Source: DASQFQ01 sp038238015
Lineage (GTDB): Bacteria > Actinomycetota > Thermoleophilia > Solirubrobacterales > Solirubrobacteraceae
Length of the DNA stretch: 64,000 nt
Direction of reading: 5' to 3'
NCBI GenBank assembly: GCA_038238015.1
Contig: JBBRYA010000013.1
Location: 1 to 64,000 of the forward strand
This document shows, one piece after another, positions 6,797 to 14,855 of the stretch; within the stretch, counting starts at the first letter, position 1, and the number at the start of each line of letters is the position of its first letter. The position numbers were made by a program, and so were the translations under genes. Under the pieces are notes generated by a model, which worked only from the letters and a program-made list of their open reading frames with translations, was not told the DNA's origin and searched no databases.

Positions 6797-9390
6797 CAGA
6801 GCTCCAGCTCGCGCTGCAGCCTCGGCTCTCGGGCGACGTCGCTCGCAAGCGTCTGGCCGGCCGAGCGGCTGAGGGCAGCTGCCAACTCCTGACGGGCGTC
6901 GGATCGCAGCTCGGTCGGCGCGTACTCCGATCGCTCATCGGGTTCGCTCGCCGCGGCGTAGAGCCGGTTCGCTTCGCGCCCGCGGCTAAGAGCCGTGTAG
7001 CCCCACTCGCGCGAGAGCGGCCCGAGCGCGAGAACGAAGGTCTCGCGGCAGGTCATGCCCTGGGCGGCGTGGCCGGTGATGGCGTAGCCATGTGCGAGCG
7101 AGGGACCGTTCCGGGAGTTCGTGCGCGCGAGGTAGGCGCTATCCAGCTGGACGAGTTGACCACCCACGTCGACATCCACGCTGTGTGCGGCGGGATCGAT
7201 GGCAAGGACGATGCCGCGATCGCCATTGGACACCCCGAGCCGAGGATCGTTCCGGCGGAGCGTCACCCGGTCGTTCACTGCGAACGCACCGCCGGGGAGC
7301 CTGAGCTCCGTCTCGCCGAGCGCACCCGCCGCACGCATGAGCGCGCGCGCCCGGCCGTTGAGATCCACGACGTCGGCCCGCCGGTAGGCGATCATGACGG
7401 CGCCCTCGGGGTCGCGCGCCGACCACCAGTCCGCCACGAGTTGACGTCGCAGGTCCACTGCGTCGTCCTTGATCACGATGCGCCCGCGATCGTCGTAGCT
7501 CTGAAGGGCCTGCTCGACCGAGCCGTGACGAAGCTGGGCGAGCGCAGCGCGCTCCCACCCGTCGACCTGGCGACGGTTCTCATGGAGCTCGATGGCGGGC
7601 AGGCGCGCCGCGATTGCCCTGAACGCGCCACCAGCCTCGAGCTCGGCAAGCTGACGGTGATCGCCGACGAGCACGAGCTTGGCCCGTCGCGCCGCAGCGC
7701 TCTCCACGAGCACGGCGAGCTGCCGGGTCGAGACCATGCCGGCCTCGTCGACGACGAGCACGGCGCGCATCGGGATTGCGCTCACGGGGCGTCGCCGAAG
7801 CTGATCGAGCAGGGCCGCGACGCTCGTGCTGGGGATGCCGGCATCAAGCTCGAGCTCTCGTGCCGCACGGCGGGCGATTGCGACCCCGATCACCCGACGC
7901 CCGCTCGCCTCCCAGGCCTCGCGCGCCGCGCCGAGCGCGAACGTCTTGCCGGTGCCGGCCTCACCGACGACGACCGCCACGCCGGCTCCTTCCTCGGTCA
8001 ACCGCCGCACCATCGTCCCTTGCTCGCTCGCCAGCGTTGGCCGGGCCGCGATGGCCCGCTCAATCGCCCGCGCACGGGCGACGCCGACTTCCGCGTCCTG
8101 ACTCTCGAGCGCATACTCGATGATCCGCCGCTCCAGCCGGAGCAGCTCCGGCGTCGAGTACAGCCGCTCGCTCGGGAGGGTCGCGACGACCCGACCGTCC
8201 CGGAGGCGAAGCACGCGGTCGCGAGCCGGGCGCCGCTCGCCAGCTGCCAGCGCCACGACCCGCTCGGACTCGAGGAAGTGATCGGCAATGCGCTCGATCT
8301 GAGCAACGGGGAGGCTGACGTCGGCGGGTAGCCGTTCGCACACGGCTTGGATCACGTCCCGACGCGTGAATGTCGAGCGTCGATGCGTCAGCCCGCTCGG
8401 CCCCGCCATCCGTTCCACGATGCTCCGCTCGATCTCCGCGTCCAGCCCGCGGACCGACGCGTGCCGGCCGAGCATGCCGAGACGCTCGAGGTCCAGCCCG
8501 AGTTCGCCCGCCCGCCGGCGCCACTCCGGAACGAGCTGCTCTGGCGTGACGCCGTAGTCCTTGCCGCGGCGCGTCTGCAGCGCCGCGACCTGAGCCGCGG
8601 CCGCGCTGGTGGTGCCGCGTCGCTCCAGCTCGGCCTTGATGTCAGCACGTCGCCGGCTGAAGGCCCGAAGCACGGTCGGCGGGACGCCGACGATGTCCGC
8701 GATCCCGTTGCGCACGGGCGTCCACTCGACGCCTAGCTCACGAGAGAGCAGGCTGCGCAGCCGCGCCTCGTAGAGGTAGCCGGCCGTCTTGGCGTGCGCG
8801 TAGATGCGCCGCCCGTCGAGAGTCGACCACCGCCCGTCGGCGCCGAGCGTCAGATTGGCCACTAGGACGTGCGTGTGCAGCTGCGGATCGCCGGCCCGGG
8901 AGGTCCGGTGCCGAAACGCGGCCGCGACGAGGCCATTGCCGGCGATCGGGCGCACCCCGCCAGGACCCCGCCGCGTCACGGCCGCCTCGCGCTCCATGTA
9001 GCCGAGGGCATCGAGCACGGCCCGGTCGTGAGCGGCGCGGATCACCGCGCGCAGCTTGTCGTCGCCGACGCCAAAGAACACGCTCACGCTCTTGGGAGCC
9101 GAGAACGTCAGGTCGAAGCCCGGGACCCGAGCGCTGAGGACGCGACCGAGCGCCTCTCCCGTCGCAGGATGCTGGCCGGAGAGCGCGCGAGTCAATGCCG
9201 TTGCGTCGACCTTGCCTGTCAGGCCGAGCGCCTCGGCTCCCGCGCCGATCCACTCACCGCTCGCCTCAGGACCGCCGAGGTAGTAGTCCTCGACACCGGA
9301 GCTGACCGCTCCGGCGCGGGTCACCGACCCCTGCGCCTGCTCGAGGTAGTAGTCGGCCTGGCCGGTGGCGAGTTTTCCGATCGACAGCAC
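6796..9390 (-). CDS. MobF-family conjugative relaxase with helicase domain (TraA/TrwC-like)
   Basis: An 864-residue protein. The N-terminal relaxase domain begins MLSIGKL with a Tyr pair at residues 14-15 (nicking Tyr position), then FDLTFSAPKSVSVFFG and the metal-binding HTHV in DPQLHTHVLVANL, together with an upstream His (HRTSRAG), making the three-His motif. The C-terminal part is a RecD-like SF1 helicase: Walker A GEAGTGKTFAL near residue 475, Walker B VLVVDEAGMVS, and a late 2B motif GYAITGHAAQGMTC. It is shorter than TraI-type proteins but has both domains. It would nick the element's oriT and unwind the strand for transfer through a helper conjugation system. ATG start; the 191-bp region upstream is a candidate oriT. 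Confidence 0.93.
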   Translation of the reverse strand: MLSIGKLATGQADYYLEQAQGSVTRAGAVSSGVEDYYLGGPEASGEWIGAGAEALGLTGKVDATALTRALSGQHPATGEALGRVLSARVPGFDLTFSAPKSVSVFFGVGDDKLRAVIRAAHDRAVLDALGYMEREAAVTRRGPGGVRPIAGNGLVAAAFRHRTSRAGDPQLHTHVLVANLTLGADGRWSTLDGRRIYAHAKTAGYLYEARLRSLLSRELGVEWTPVRNGIADIVGVPPTVLRAFSRRRADIKAELERRGTTSAAAAQVAALQTRRGKDYGVTPEQLVPEWRRRAGELGLDLERLGMLGRHASVRGLDAEIERSIVERMAGPSGLTHRRSTFTRRDVIQAVCERLPADVSLPVAQIERIADHFLESERVVALAAGERRPARDRVLRLRDGRVVATLPSERLYSTPELLRLERRIIEYALESQDAEVGVARARAIERAIAARPTLASEQGTMVRRLTEEGAGVAVVVGEAGTGKTFALGAAREAWEASGRRVIGVAIARRAARELELDAGIPSTSVAALLDQLRRRPVSAIPMRAVLVVDEAGMVSTRQLAVLVESAAARRAKLVLVGDHRQLAELEAGGAFRAIAARLPAIELHENRRQVDGWERAALAQLRHGSVEQALQSYDDRGRIVIKDDAVDLRRQLVADWWSARDPEGAVMIAYRRADVVDLNGRARALMRAAGALGETELRLPGGAFAVNDRVTLRRNDPRLGVSNGDRGIVLAIDPAAHSVDVDVGGQLVQLDSAYLARTNSRNGPSLAHGYAITGHAAQGMTCRETFVLALGPLSREWGYTALSRGREANRLYAAASEPDERSEYAPTELRSDARQELAAALSRSAGQTLASDVAREPRLQRELEL

Positions 9391-9581
9391 CGCAACGATC
9401 TCCGCCTCTTAACCCGCTGACGGACACAAACGGGCAAAGACCCTCCCGAGCGCCGGGATCGTCGACGAGCCCGCGACGCGGGGTTCGGAAGGTGGTCCTT
9501 CGCCGCTCCCGCTCGCTCGTTGACGCGTGCGACGTCGGCGAACGAGCGTTTCCGACTCTCGTTCTCGCCCGGCACCCGCTC
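9391..9581. other. Non-coding gap before the relaxase; candidate oriT
   Basis: No convincing gene lies here. The gap holds a perfect 8-bp inverted repeat, CGCTCGTT (9514-9521) and AACGAGCG (9541-9548), 19 bp apart. MobF origins of transfer often sit next to the relaxase gene and carry inverted repeats beside the nick site. Both position and structure fit, but no nick sequence is recognised, so this is a proposal only. Confidence 0.3.
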
Positions 9582-10103
9582 CTAGCGCCTCGCGAGACGC
9601 CAGCTGTGGGCGGGCCCTGCTTCCTGGTTCCGCTCGACCACGGCGTTGCACTGCCCGCAAACCGAGGCCTGGATCCAGGGCTGCCACGAAACGGCGCTGG
9701 GGTCGCCGCTGCCGACACGCCGTGCTGTCTCGGGCTCGGGTACGTCGGCGCCACACCTTGGGCACGAGCGCTGATCGCGCTCACGGCCGATTAGCTGCTG
9801 GACCCGCCCGCGGGTCAGTACGGCCGCGGCTGCCACATAACTACGAGGAAGGCGGAAACTCTCGGTCGCCTCAACCACGAGTTCGTTGCGGACGGCGGTC
9901 ACCGCATCTACTTCAATCATGGCGTCGAGCATTCTGCGGCCGGCATGCTCCAGTCGGCGCCGCATTGCTTCCACGTCGTCTGGGGCGTCGATGGAGATGT
10001 CCACGAGTTGATCGCGAAGAAGTTGAGCTCGTTCATGAACGAGGCCGTCGCGTTCAGCGACCTGAGCGGGGTGCTCTGATGGGGCAAAGTCGTCGGCTGT
10101 CAT
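9582..10103 (-). CDS. Element-encoded zinc-ribbon protein of unknown function
   Basis: A 173-residue protein. The first ~60 residues are charged and helical (coiled-coil-like: AQVAERDGLVHERAQLLRDQL, DDVEAMRRRLEHAGRRMLDAM). The middle segment, FRLPRSYVAAAAVLTRGRVQQLI, resembles a helix-turn-helix, and the C-terminus has two CxxC pairs (CPRC and CGQC) that should bind zinc. ATG start at 10103, with a promoter-like TTGACA and a perfect palindrome directly upstream. It is the first gene of the minus-strand transfer operon ahead of the relaxase. A DNA-binding accessory factor for relaxation or regulation is plausible, but I do not recognise the family. Confidence 0.65.
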   Translation of the reverse strand: MTADDFAPSEHPAQVAERDGLVHERAQLLRDQLVDISIDAPDDVEAMRRRLEHAGRRMLDAMIEVDAVTAVRNELVVEATESFRLPRSYVAAAAVLTRGRVQQLIGRERDQRSCPRCGADVPEPETARRVGSGDPSAVSWQPWIQASVCGQCNAVVERNQEAGPAHSWRLARR

Positions 10104-10106
10104 AGA

Positions 10107-10138
10107 CGTATAGTGGGCTATACGGGGTAGATTGTCAA
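10107..10138 (-). promoter_or_regulatory. Promoter with overlapping palindromic operator for the transfer operon
   Basis: On the minus strand a consensus -35 TTGACA (10138-10133) is followed, after about 19-20 bp, by a TATAC -10-like box inside a perfect 7-bp palindrome: CGTATAG (10107-10113), TGGG, CTATACG (10118-10124). The palindrome ends three bases before the ATG at 10103. Transcription would begin almost at the start codon, giving a leaderless or near-leaderless message, and a repressor on the palindrome would block it. Confidence 0.5.
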
Positions 10139-10320
10139 GGAGGCTAAACACCGAGCAGGCGGGACCGGACACAAGAGCCCAACAAACCACCCCAACATCA
10201 CACGGAGAACCGGACTCAGTCTCATCAAGAGCAGGGCCCCCGTACTGAGTGAACAAGACCAGGGGGCCCACCGAAACCAAACCACGACAGCGGCACGCAC
10301 TTGCACTCTCGGTGCGCTTT

Positions 10321-11226
10321 TCAGGTCGCCGACGCTCCGGAACCGGGCGCCTCGATCGTGATGGCGATCGCTGCGGCGATGGCACCCGACCGGCGGTAGA
10401 AGAGGGTCTGAATGCGGTCATCTTCGATCGACTCGAATTCATCGCCCTCACGGCACGCCAGCATCTCGTCGGAGATGAACTGCTCGAGCCGCCATCCGTA
10501 CGCGGGGACCTTTCCCAGCTCGGCCAGGTCCTCAACCCGCGGCGACCGTCGTCCCTCCGCGGCAAGCCATCCGTGCACGATCTGAGCCGGCACGATGCGT
10601 ACGCCCAGTGCCGGCTCGCCGTCAGGGCCGACATAGCCCGCCAGCGGGACCCGCTGCGTGAACGGGATTCTCCAAGGGTTGTAGAGCTGGTAGTAAACCC
10701 TGAGGCGCACATCTCGCTCGTACGCGTCGATCGCTTCGACCTGATCAGACTGCGTCGTGATCTGCTCGTACTCGCTCTCATCAGTGAAGCGGAACTCTGT
10801 TCCGAAGTCGAGCGAGAGCACGTCTTGCTCCGGGTCGGCAAGCCGACCGAACCCGATGGCGTAGTCGACCCGGGTCTCGTCCCGAACGGGGGTGCCCTTC
10901 GGATAGAGCCGCTTCGATTGCAGCAGCGCGACCTTGCTCCGACGGTCCTGATCACCAAGCCGGAGATGAACAAGAACGCCGATATCCGCGATCTCCCATC
11001 GATAGAAGTGCCGCATCCCACCGAGGTAGTGCGCATCGATTCGTACCAGCCACTCCGACGGGAGGGCAGCCGTCGCCGAGTACCGGCTGAGGTGCTCGAT
11101 CCACGTGAGATCAAAGGATTCTTCCGGCGCGTTTGGGTTCATCGACAGCTTCTCGGTGGTCCGCACATTGCACGCTGCGAAGATCGACCGGATATGTGCG
11201 ATGACGTCCTCAGGGAGATTCAGCAT
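10321..11226 (-). CDS. Predicted PD-(D/E)xK-like protein, element cargo
   Basis: A soluble protein of about 301 residues. It has no family I can name, but the segment FYRWEIADIGVLV followed about 15 residues later by KVALLQSKRLYP has the layout of a PD-(D/E)xK nuclease core: an acidic residue, a beta hairpin, then (E/Q)xK, here QSK, as in Mrr-like enzymes. The C-terminal half is mixed alpha/beta. Two starts are possible: ATG 11226 (MLNLPEDVIA, used) and ATG 11253; neither has a clear ribosome-binding site. It diverges from the HD phosphohydrolase gene about 140 bp away, so the pair may share a control region. Slightly lower GC than the flanking chromosome. Nuclease activity is inference from the motif. 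Confidence 0.6.
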   Translation of the reverse strand: MLNLPEDVIAHIRSIFAACNVRTTEKLSMNPNAPEESFDLTWIEHLSRYSATAALPSEWLVRIDAHYLGGMRHFYRWEIADIGVLVHLRLGDQDRRSKVALLQSKRLYPKGTPVRDETRVDYAIGFGRLADPEQDVLSLDFGTEFRFTDESEYEQITTQSDQVEAIDAYERDVRLRVYYQLYNPWRIPFTQRVPLAGYVGPDGEPALGVRIVPAQIVHGWLAAEGRRSPRVEDLAELGKVPAYGWRLEQFISDEMLACREGDEFESIEDDRIQTLFYRRSGAIAAAIAITIEAPGSGASAT

Positions 11227-11365
11227 GCCAACAATTCTGCCTATCACGGACATCCGCGGTGGCACTCGCACGTCCGCCGCGACTGCACGAAACCGTTCTT
11301 TGGTGCAAGCATGCTGACCGGTGCCTACACTCGCATCCGTGCCGAAATGGGGACTCACCGCCTCG

Positions 11366-12310
11366 ATGCGACGCACGCGACCCTGGGGCCTTCCCGAGGA
11401 ATGCTTGCGACCAGGCAAGATCATTACCGACCCAGTGCACGGCGATATTCACCTCAACGCCCTGGAGGTGGCAATCGTCGACACACCTCCGTTTCAGCGC
11501 CTTAGGAAGGTCCGCCAGCTCGGGACCACGTACCTCGTTTACCCCGGCGCCACTCACACCCGCTTCTCGCACTCGCTGGGAGCGCTCAAGGTCGTGCAGG
11601 ACCTCGTCGACATCGTGGTGGACCAGAGGTCGGGACGTGATCCCGCACGGGACCTGTTCGGGCAGTGGGAGGCCCAGCTCGGGCAGAGGAACGAGGAGGG
11701 TCGCTACGTCCTGCAGCCGGACAAGGTGAGGGACTTCGAGCAGCGCGTCGCCGAGGTGACGGTGCTTGCCCGGCTGGGGGCGCTCCTGCATGACTTCTGC
11801 CACGTCCCGTTCGGGCACTCGATCGAGGACGACCTCGGGATCCTGCCGGCCCACGACAAGAACCAGGAGAGGTTCAGGAAGTTGTGGATGCGGATGCCGA
11901 GGGACGTCCGCAGGCTGATCGACGACTCGCCCGAGCTGAAGGGCAACCTCAAGCGGCTGATCGTGTCCAAGGCCGACAACCTTCCCGAGGCGAAGTACCC
12001 GTTCGTGGACGATCTCGTGGGGAACACGATTTGCGCCGACCTGCTCGACTATCTCCGGCGCGACCATCTCTTCACGGGGCTGCCGCTCGCGCTGGGGCGA
12101 CGCTTCGAGTCTGGCTTCTATGTGCTGCCCGACGGGGATCCGCTGTACCAGCGACGCATAGTGCTTCGCGTGCACCGTGAGGGAGGCGAGCGCATCGACG
12201 CCATCACCGAGATCCTCAAGCACCTGCGGTACCGCTACGAGCTGAGCGAGCGGGCGCTCGTTCACCACACGAAGCTGGCAGCCGACGCTATGGTCGGCCA
12301 AGGCGCTTGA
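11366..12310 (+). CDS. SAMHD1-like HD-domain phosphohydrolase, N-terminal part (frame broken at its end)
   Basis: A 314-residue reading frame with a complete HD core: VHGDIHLN (residues 24-31), the first metal His in THTRFSHS (H69), the HD pair in ALLHDFCHVPFGHSIED (H142-D143), and a later Asp in CADLLDYLRRDH. This is the dGTPase/SAMHD1 fold, which hydrolyses dNTPs or other nucleotides. The start is uncertain (ATG 11366, or GTG 11321). The frame ends in LAADAMVGQGA-stop, but in the next frame the text continues naturally (SAKALEMWRDALWVEM) from 12294, so the stop results from a frameshift near 12290-12293. The intact protein would have been about 620 residues. Family members include antiviral dNTP-depleting enzymes; that role here is inference. 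Confidence 0.8.
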   Translation: MRRTRPWGLPEECLRPGKIITDPVHGDIHLNALEVAIVDTPPFQRLRKVRQLGTTYLVYPGATHTRFSHSLGALKVVQDLVDIVVDQRSGRDPARDLFGQWEAQLGQRNEEGRYVLQPDKVRDFEQRVAEVTVLARLGALLHDFCHVPFGHSIEDDLGILPAHDKNQERFRKLWMRMPRDVRRLIDDSPELKGNLKRLIVSKADNLPEAKYPFVDDLVGNTICADLLDYLRRDHLFTGLPLALGRRFESGFYVLPDGDPLYQRRIVLRVHREGGERIDAITEILKHLRYRYELSERALVHHTKLAADAMVGQGA

Positions 12311-13239
12311 GATGTGGCGCGACGCGCTGTGGGTCGAGATGGCGTCAGACACGCTCTCCGGAGGTGGAGACGACGCGCCGCGCTGGCCGGCGGGCCTCGA
12401 CCCCGACGAGGTCGAGAAAGCGCTCAAGAGGGTGGGGGAGAAGCCCGGCGTCGTCGACAAGGCCGTGCGCGACGAGCTCGTCGAGCTGATGACGCGGCGC
12501 GGCGACGACGGTCTCCTGGAGTACCTGCGGGACCTGCCAGGTGCGCCTCGCGCTGGCGTGCGGCACCGCGACGCCAGCCGGCGGGAGGCCGTCGCAACTC
12601 TCGCGGGATGGCTGGAGGAGCGGGCGCTCTACAAGCGGATCGCCTTCCAAAGGCATACGCGGCAGGACCCGATGGATTTCTACGATCAGCACGGCGGACA
12701 CGATGCGCGGCGGCGGATCGAGCAGCGGGCGGCGAGATTCGCCGGCGTGTCGCCCGCTTGGCACGTGCTCGTGTGGCTTCCCTATCCCGAGATGCGTCTC
12801 AAGATCGCGGGCGTTCTGGTCGACGACGACAAGGAGATCAGGCGGTTCGCCGATCGCGAGGAGGACGGGCAGCACCGCGGCGCGGACATCTACGCCGCCC
12901 ATCGCGTTGTGGGGCGTGAGCGTCTATGCGCACCCCCGCATACGCGAGGATGCATGGACCCGCAAGCTCGTCCTTGCGTCGTTGGCCGCCGACCTGGGCA
13001 TCCAGCTCGGCGGGCTGGAGCAGGACTACGGCCCGTCGCCTCACGAATGGCCGGATCGGATCGCGCTTGACATGGCCGCGGAGAGGGTGAACGCGGCACT
13101 GGAAGACGTCGACATCGAGGAGCTGCTCGCCGTGCGGAGCCGGGCCGTGAGCGCGCGTGGCGCCGACGATCGCCCCCCGCTACCCGACCTCGTCCGCGAG
13201 TTCCGTCAGCTGCTCAAATCGCGGCGTCGGTCTAGCTGA
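12294..13239 (+). pseudogene. C-terminal remainder of the HD phosphohydrolase, split by a second frameshift
   Basis: From 12294 to about 12905 coding sequence continues in frame 3 (SAKALEMWRDALWVEM, then a helical acidic stretch and DFYDQHGGHDARRRIEQRAA, AWHVLVWLPYPEMRLKIAGV, GADIYAA). From about 12905 it continues in frame 1 (IALWGVSVYAHPRIREDAW to TAG-equivalent stop at 13237-13239). The two joins lie at 12290-12293 and about 12900-12910. The segments together make a ~310-residue C-terminal region of the HD protein with no domain I recognise. Codon use looks coding in each piece, so the breaks are recent mutations or sequencing errors rather than long decay. It overlaps the ImmA-like gene by 8 bp at the 3' end. 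Confidence 0.65.
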
Positions 13240-14050
13240 CCACCGCGAGCGCCTGCCGGCGCTCGGACAGCAGCTCCGCGGTCGACGACATGCCGTCCTG
13301 ACCCCTGTCGGCGAGAAGCTCCGCGAGACGGCCGGGGGTCGTCTTGTAGGGCGTCACGCCGAGTTCGCGCGCGACCAAGTCGTCGCTCGTCCACTGCTCC
13401 AGCACACCCGCTGGGAACTCGTTCGCCGCCGGCCACCACCAGAGGGCGATTCGCGGCGCGCCGGGTGCGGCGGCCGCCGAGCGTGCCGCGACCTCCAGCG
13501 ACACATCGAAGCGCTGGTGCAGCGCCACGACCTCGGAGGCCGACAAACTAGTGCGTGGTGGCGGCGCGAGCAGGCACCGCGCGAACTCGTCGCAGAAGTC
13601 CTCCTCGGCTCGGCTGCCCCCCTCGAACCGCCTCACCGGTTGGCCGGCCGACGCGGTGTAGAACAGGGTGTGCCCCAGCTCGTGGGCGACCCTGAACCGT
13701 CGGCGGTGACGTTGCACAGGATCTTGCCGTGCGCGAGCCCGCCCCATGGTCGAGTCGACGACGATACGGAACGAGCCCATATCGGTTGGGATGAGTAGCG
13801 CCTCGTGGCCGCCGCGACCGCTCCCGATCCGGTCGTCGCGCACGCCGATGCCCCGCCGGCGGCAGTACGTTTCCACATCGAACGCGTCGCTCTCCTCTCG
13901 ATCCGTCGCACGCACGGCAGCGGCGAGACGCACCGCCTCGGACAGAGGCGGGACGCGGTGCCACGGGTGCTCGATTGGCGCGCCGCCCTGATCGCAGGTC
14001 GGGCCCACCGTCAGTCCGTCGATGCGCCTCGTGTCCCCGTTTGTCCTCAT
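13232..14050 (-). CDS. ImmA/IrrE-family zinc metallopeptidase
   Basis: A 272-residue protein with the ImmA/IrrE catalytic signature FRVAHELGHTLFY (HExxH) and, about 20 residues on, the third ligand region EEDFCDEFARCLLAP. A DNA-binding N-terminal half is not evident. ImmA peptidases cleave the repressor of their own mobile element to induce excision, as in ICEBs1, or act in toxin-antitoxin-like switches. Here the gene is divergent from an HTH gene with TTTGTCC half-sites between them, which supports a switch controlling the element. ATG 14050 (MRTNGDTRR) is used; a longer reading to 14269 would cover the operator region. Confidence 0.82.
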   Translation of the reverse strand: MRTNGDTRRIDGLTVGPTCDQGGAPIEHPWHRVPPLSEAVRLAAAVRATDREESDAFDVETYCRRRGIGVRDDRIGSGRGGHEALLIPTDMGSFRIVVDSTMGRARARQDPVQRHRRRFRVAHELGHTLFYTASAGQPVRRFEGGSRAEEDFCDEFARCLLAPPPRTSLSASEVVALHQRFDVSLEVAARSAAAAPGAPRIALWWWPAANEFPAGVLEQWTSDDLVARELGVTPYKTTPGRLAELLADRGQDGMSSTAELLSERRQALAVVS

Positions 14051-14127
14051 TCCGCTCTGGGCGTAAGATAGGGACAAAAGGGGACGGAACCGGGCAATCA
14101 GCCTTAGGGGCGTCCCAGTTTGTCCCC
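14039..14127. promoter_or_regulatory. Operator region with TTTGTCC/GGGACAAA half-sites
   Basis: Between the ImmA-like gene and the HTH gene are GTTTGTCC (14039-14046), GGGACAAA (14071-14078) running into GGGGAC (14080-14085), and TTTGTCCCC (14119-14127). The second and last are inverted with respect to each other. The first overlaps the ImmA start codon. Their position between divergent regulator genes fits binding by the HTH protein. Confidence 0.45.
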
Positions 14128-14144
14128 GCAATCGCTTCGCAACC

Positions 14145-14525
14145 GTGACAACTCCGCTCCAGAAGGCCATAGACGCGCGTCTCGACCGGCCGCCCAAGAT
14201 CAGTAAGCGCGGACTCGCGCGGGAGATTGGCGTCAAGCCCGACACGCTCATTGCTTGGCAACGCGGCACGCGTCCACACGGCTACCAACTAGGTGTCGCA
14301 GCGCCTGCGCTGGGCGTCACGGTGCCCTTTTTGAAGGGCGATGCCGCGCCGGCTCCGACTCCGCCGGCGACAACCGAAGTTCCTGAGGACGTCGCCGAAG
14401 CGCTGAGGCAGGCCGCCGCACTGGTCCGGGTCAACTCGTCCCTGGAGCAGCTCGCGGCAAACGCGCCCGACCTCGTCAAGGTACTTCGCGACGCCGAGGA
14501 ATGTGTCCGCAGGCTAGGCCTGTGA
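14145..14525 (+). CDS. Cro/CI-type HTH regulator of the element
   Basis: A 126-residue protein. Residues 19-45 (ISKRGLAREIGVKPDTLIAWQRG) form a helix-turn-helix of the XRE/Cro type. An Ala/Pro linker follows, then a helical C-terminal half (AEALRQAAALVRVNSSLEQLAANAPDLVKVLRDAEE) that may dimerise. GTG start at 14145. It lies divergent to the ImmA/IrrE peptidase with shared half-sites upstream, so it is the natural candidate for the repressor cleaved by that peptidase. It lacks the extended C-terminal domain of ImmR-like repressors, so this pairing is inference. Confidence 0.7.
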   Translation: MTTPLQKAIDARLDRPPKISKRGLAREIGVKPDTLIAWQRGTRPHGYQLGVAAPALGVTVPFLKGDAAPAPTPPATTEVPEDVAEALRQAAALVRVNSSLEQLAANAPDLVKVLRDAEECVRRLGL

Positions 14526-14855
14526 TTCCTTGCTGCGTGGACGCAGCAGCGAGCGAGGCAGCGGCAGGCCCACCGCCGCGTGCCGACGACACCGCCTCGG
14601 ATGACACGCGCTACCTCGCCGACCATGCGAGAGAGTCTGTCGGGTGCCATGCAACGGAACGCGCGCGAGCGGCCACGTTTCTGCAACAGTCCGGTGCCGC
14701 TGCCGGTCCCAGTCGGGGGGGCCGACGCCCCTCCGTCGAGCGTCATGATCGTGTCCCGAACCGTGTCCCCGACTCAGCAGAACTGACCCCATCCGGGACA
14801 CACTCAACCGGCCGTATTTGGCGCTAGACTGCCGAATCCGGCCTCCAAGGCCGAT
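14526..14855. other. Right end of the element: no gene seen; right-arm repeats
   Basis: About 330 bp without a convincing coding frame. It holds GTGTCCC at 14751-14757 and 14763-14769 (12 bp apart) and the inverted copy GGGACAC at 14795-14801, the same heptamer set as beside attL. The nearest copy lies about 55 bp from attR. I read it as the right attachment arm. Confidence 0.5.

Noticed and set aside
14501..14827. Small genes between the HTH regulator and attR
   Set aside because: Several short frames exist on both strands but none has a good start site, domain or plausible composition.
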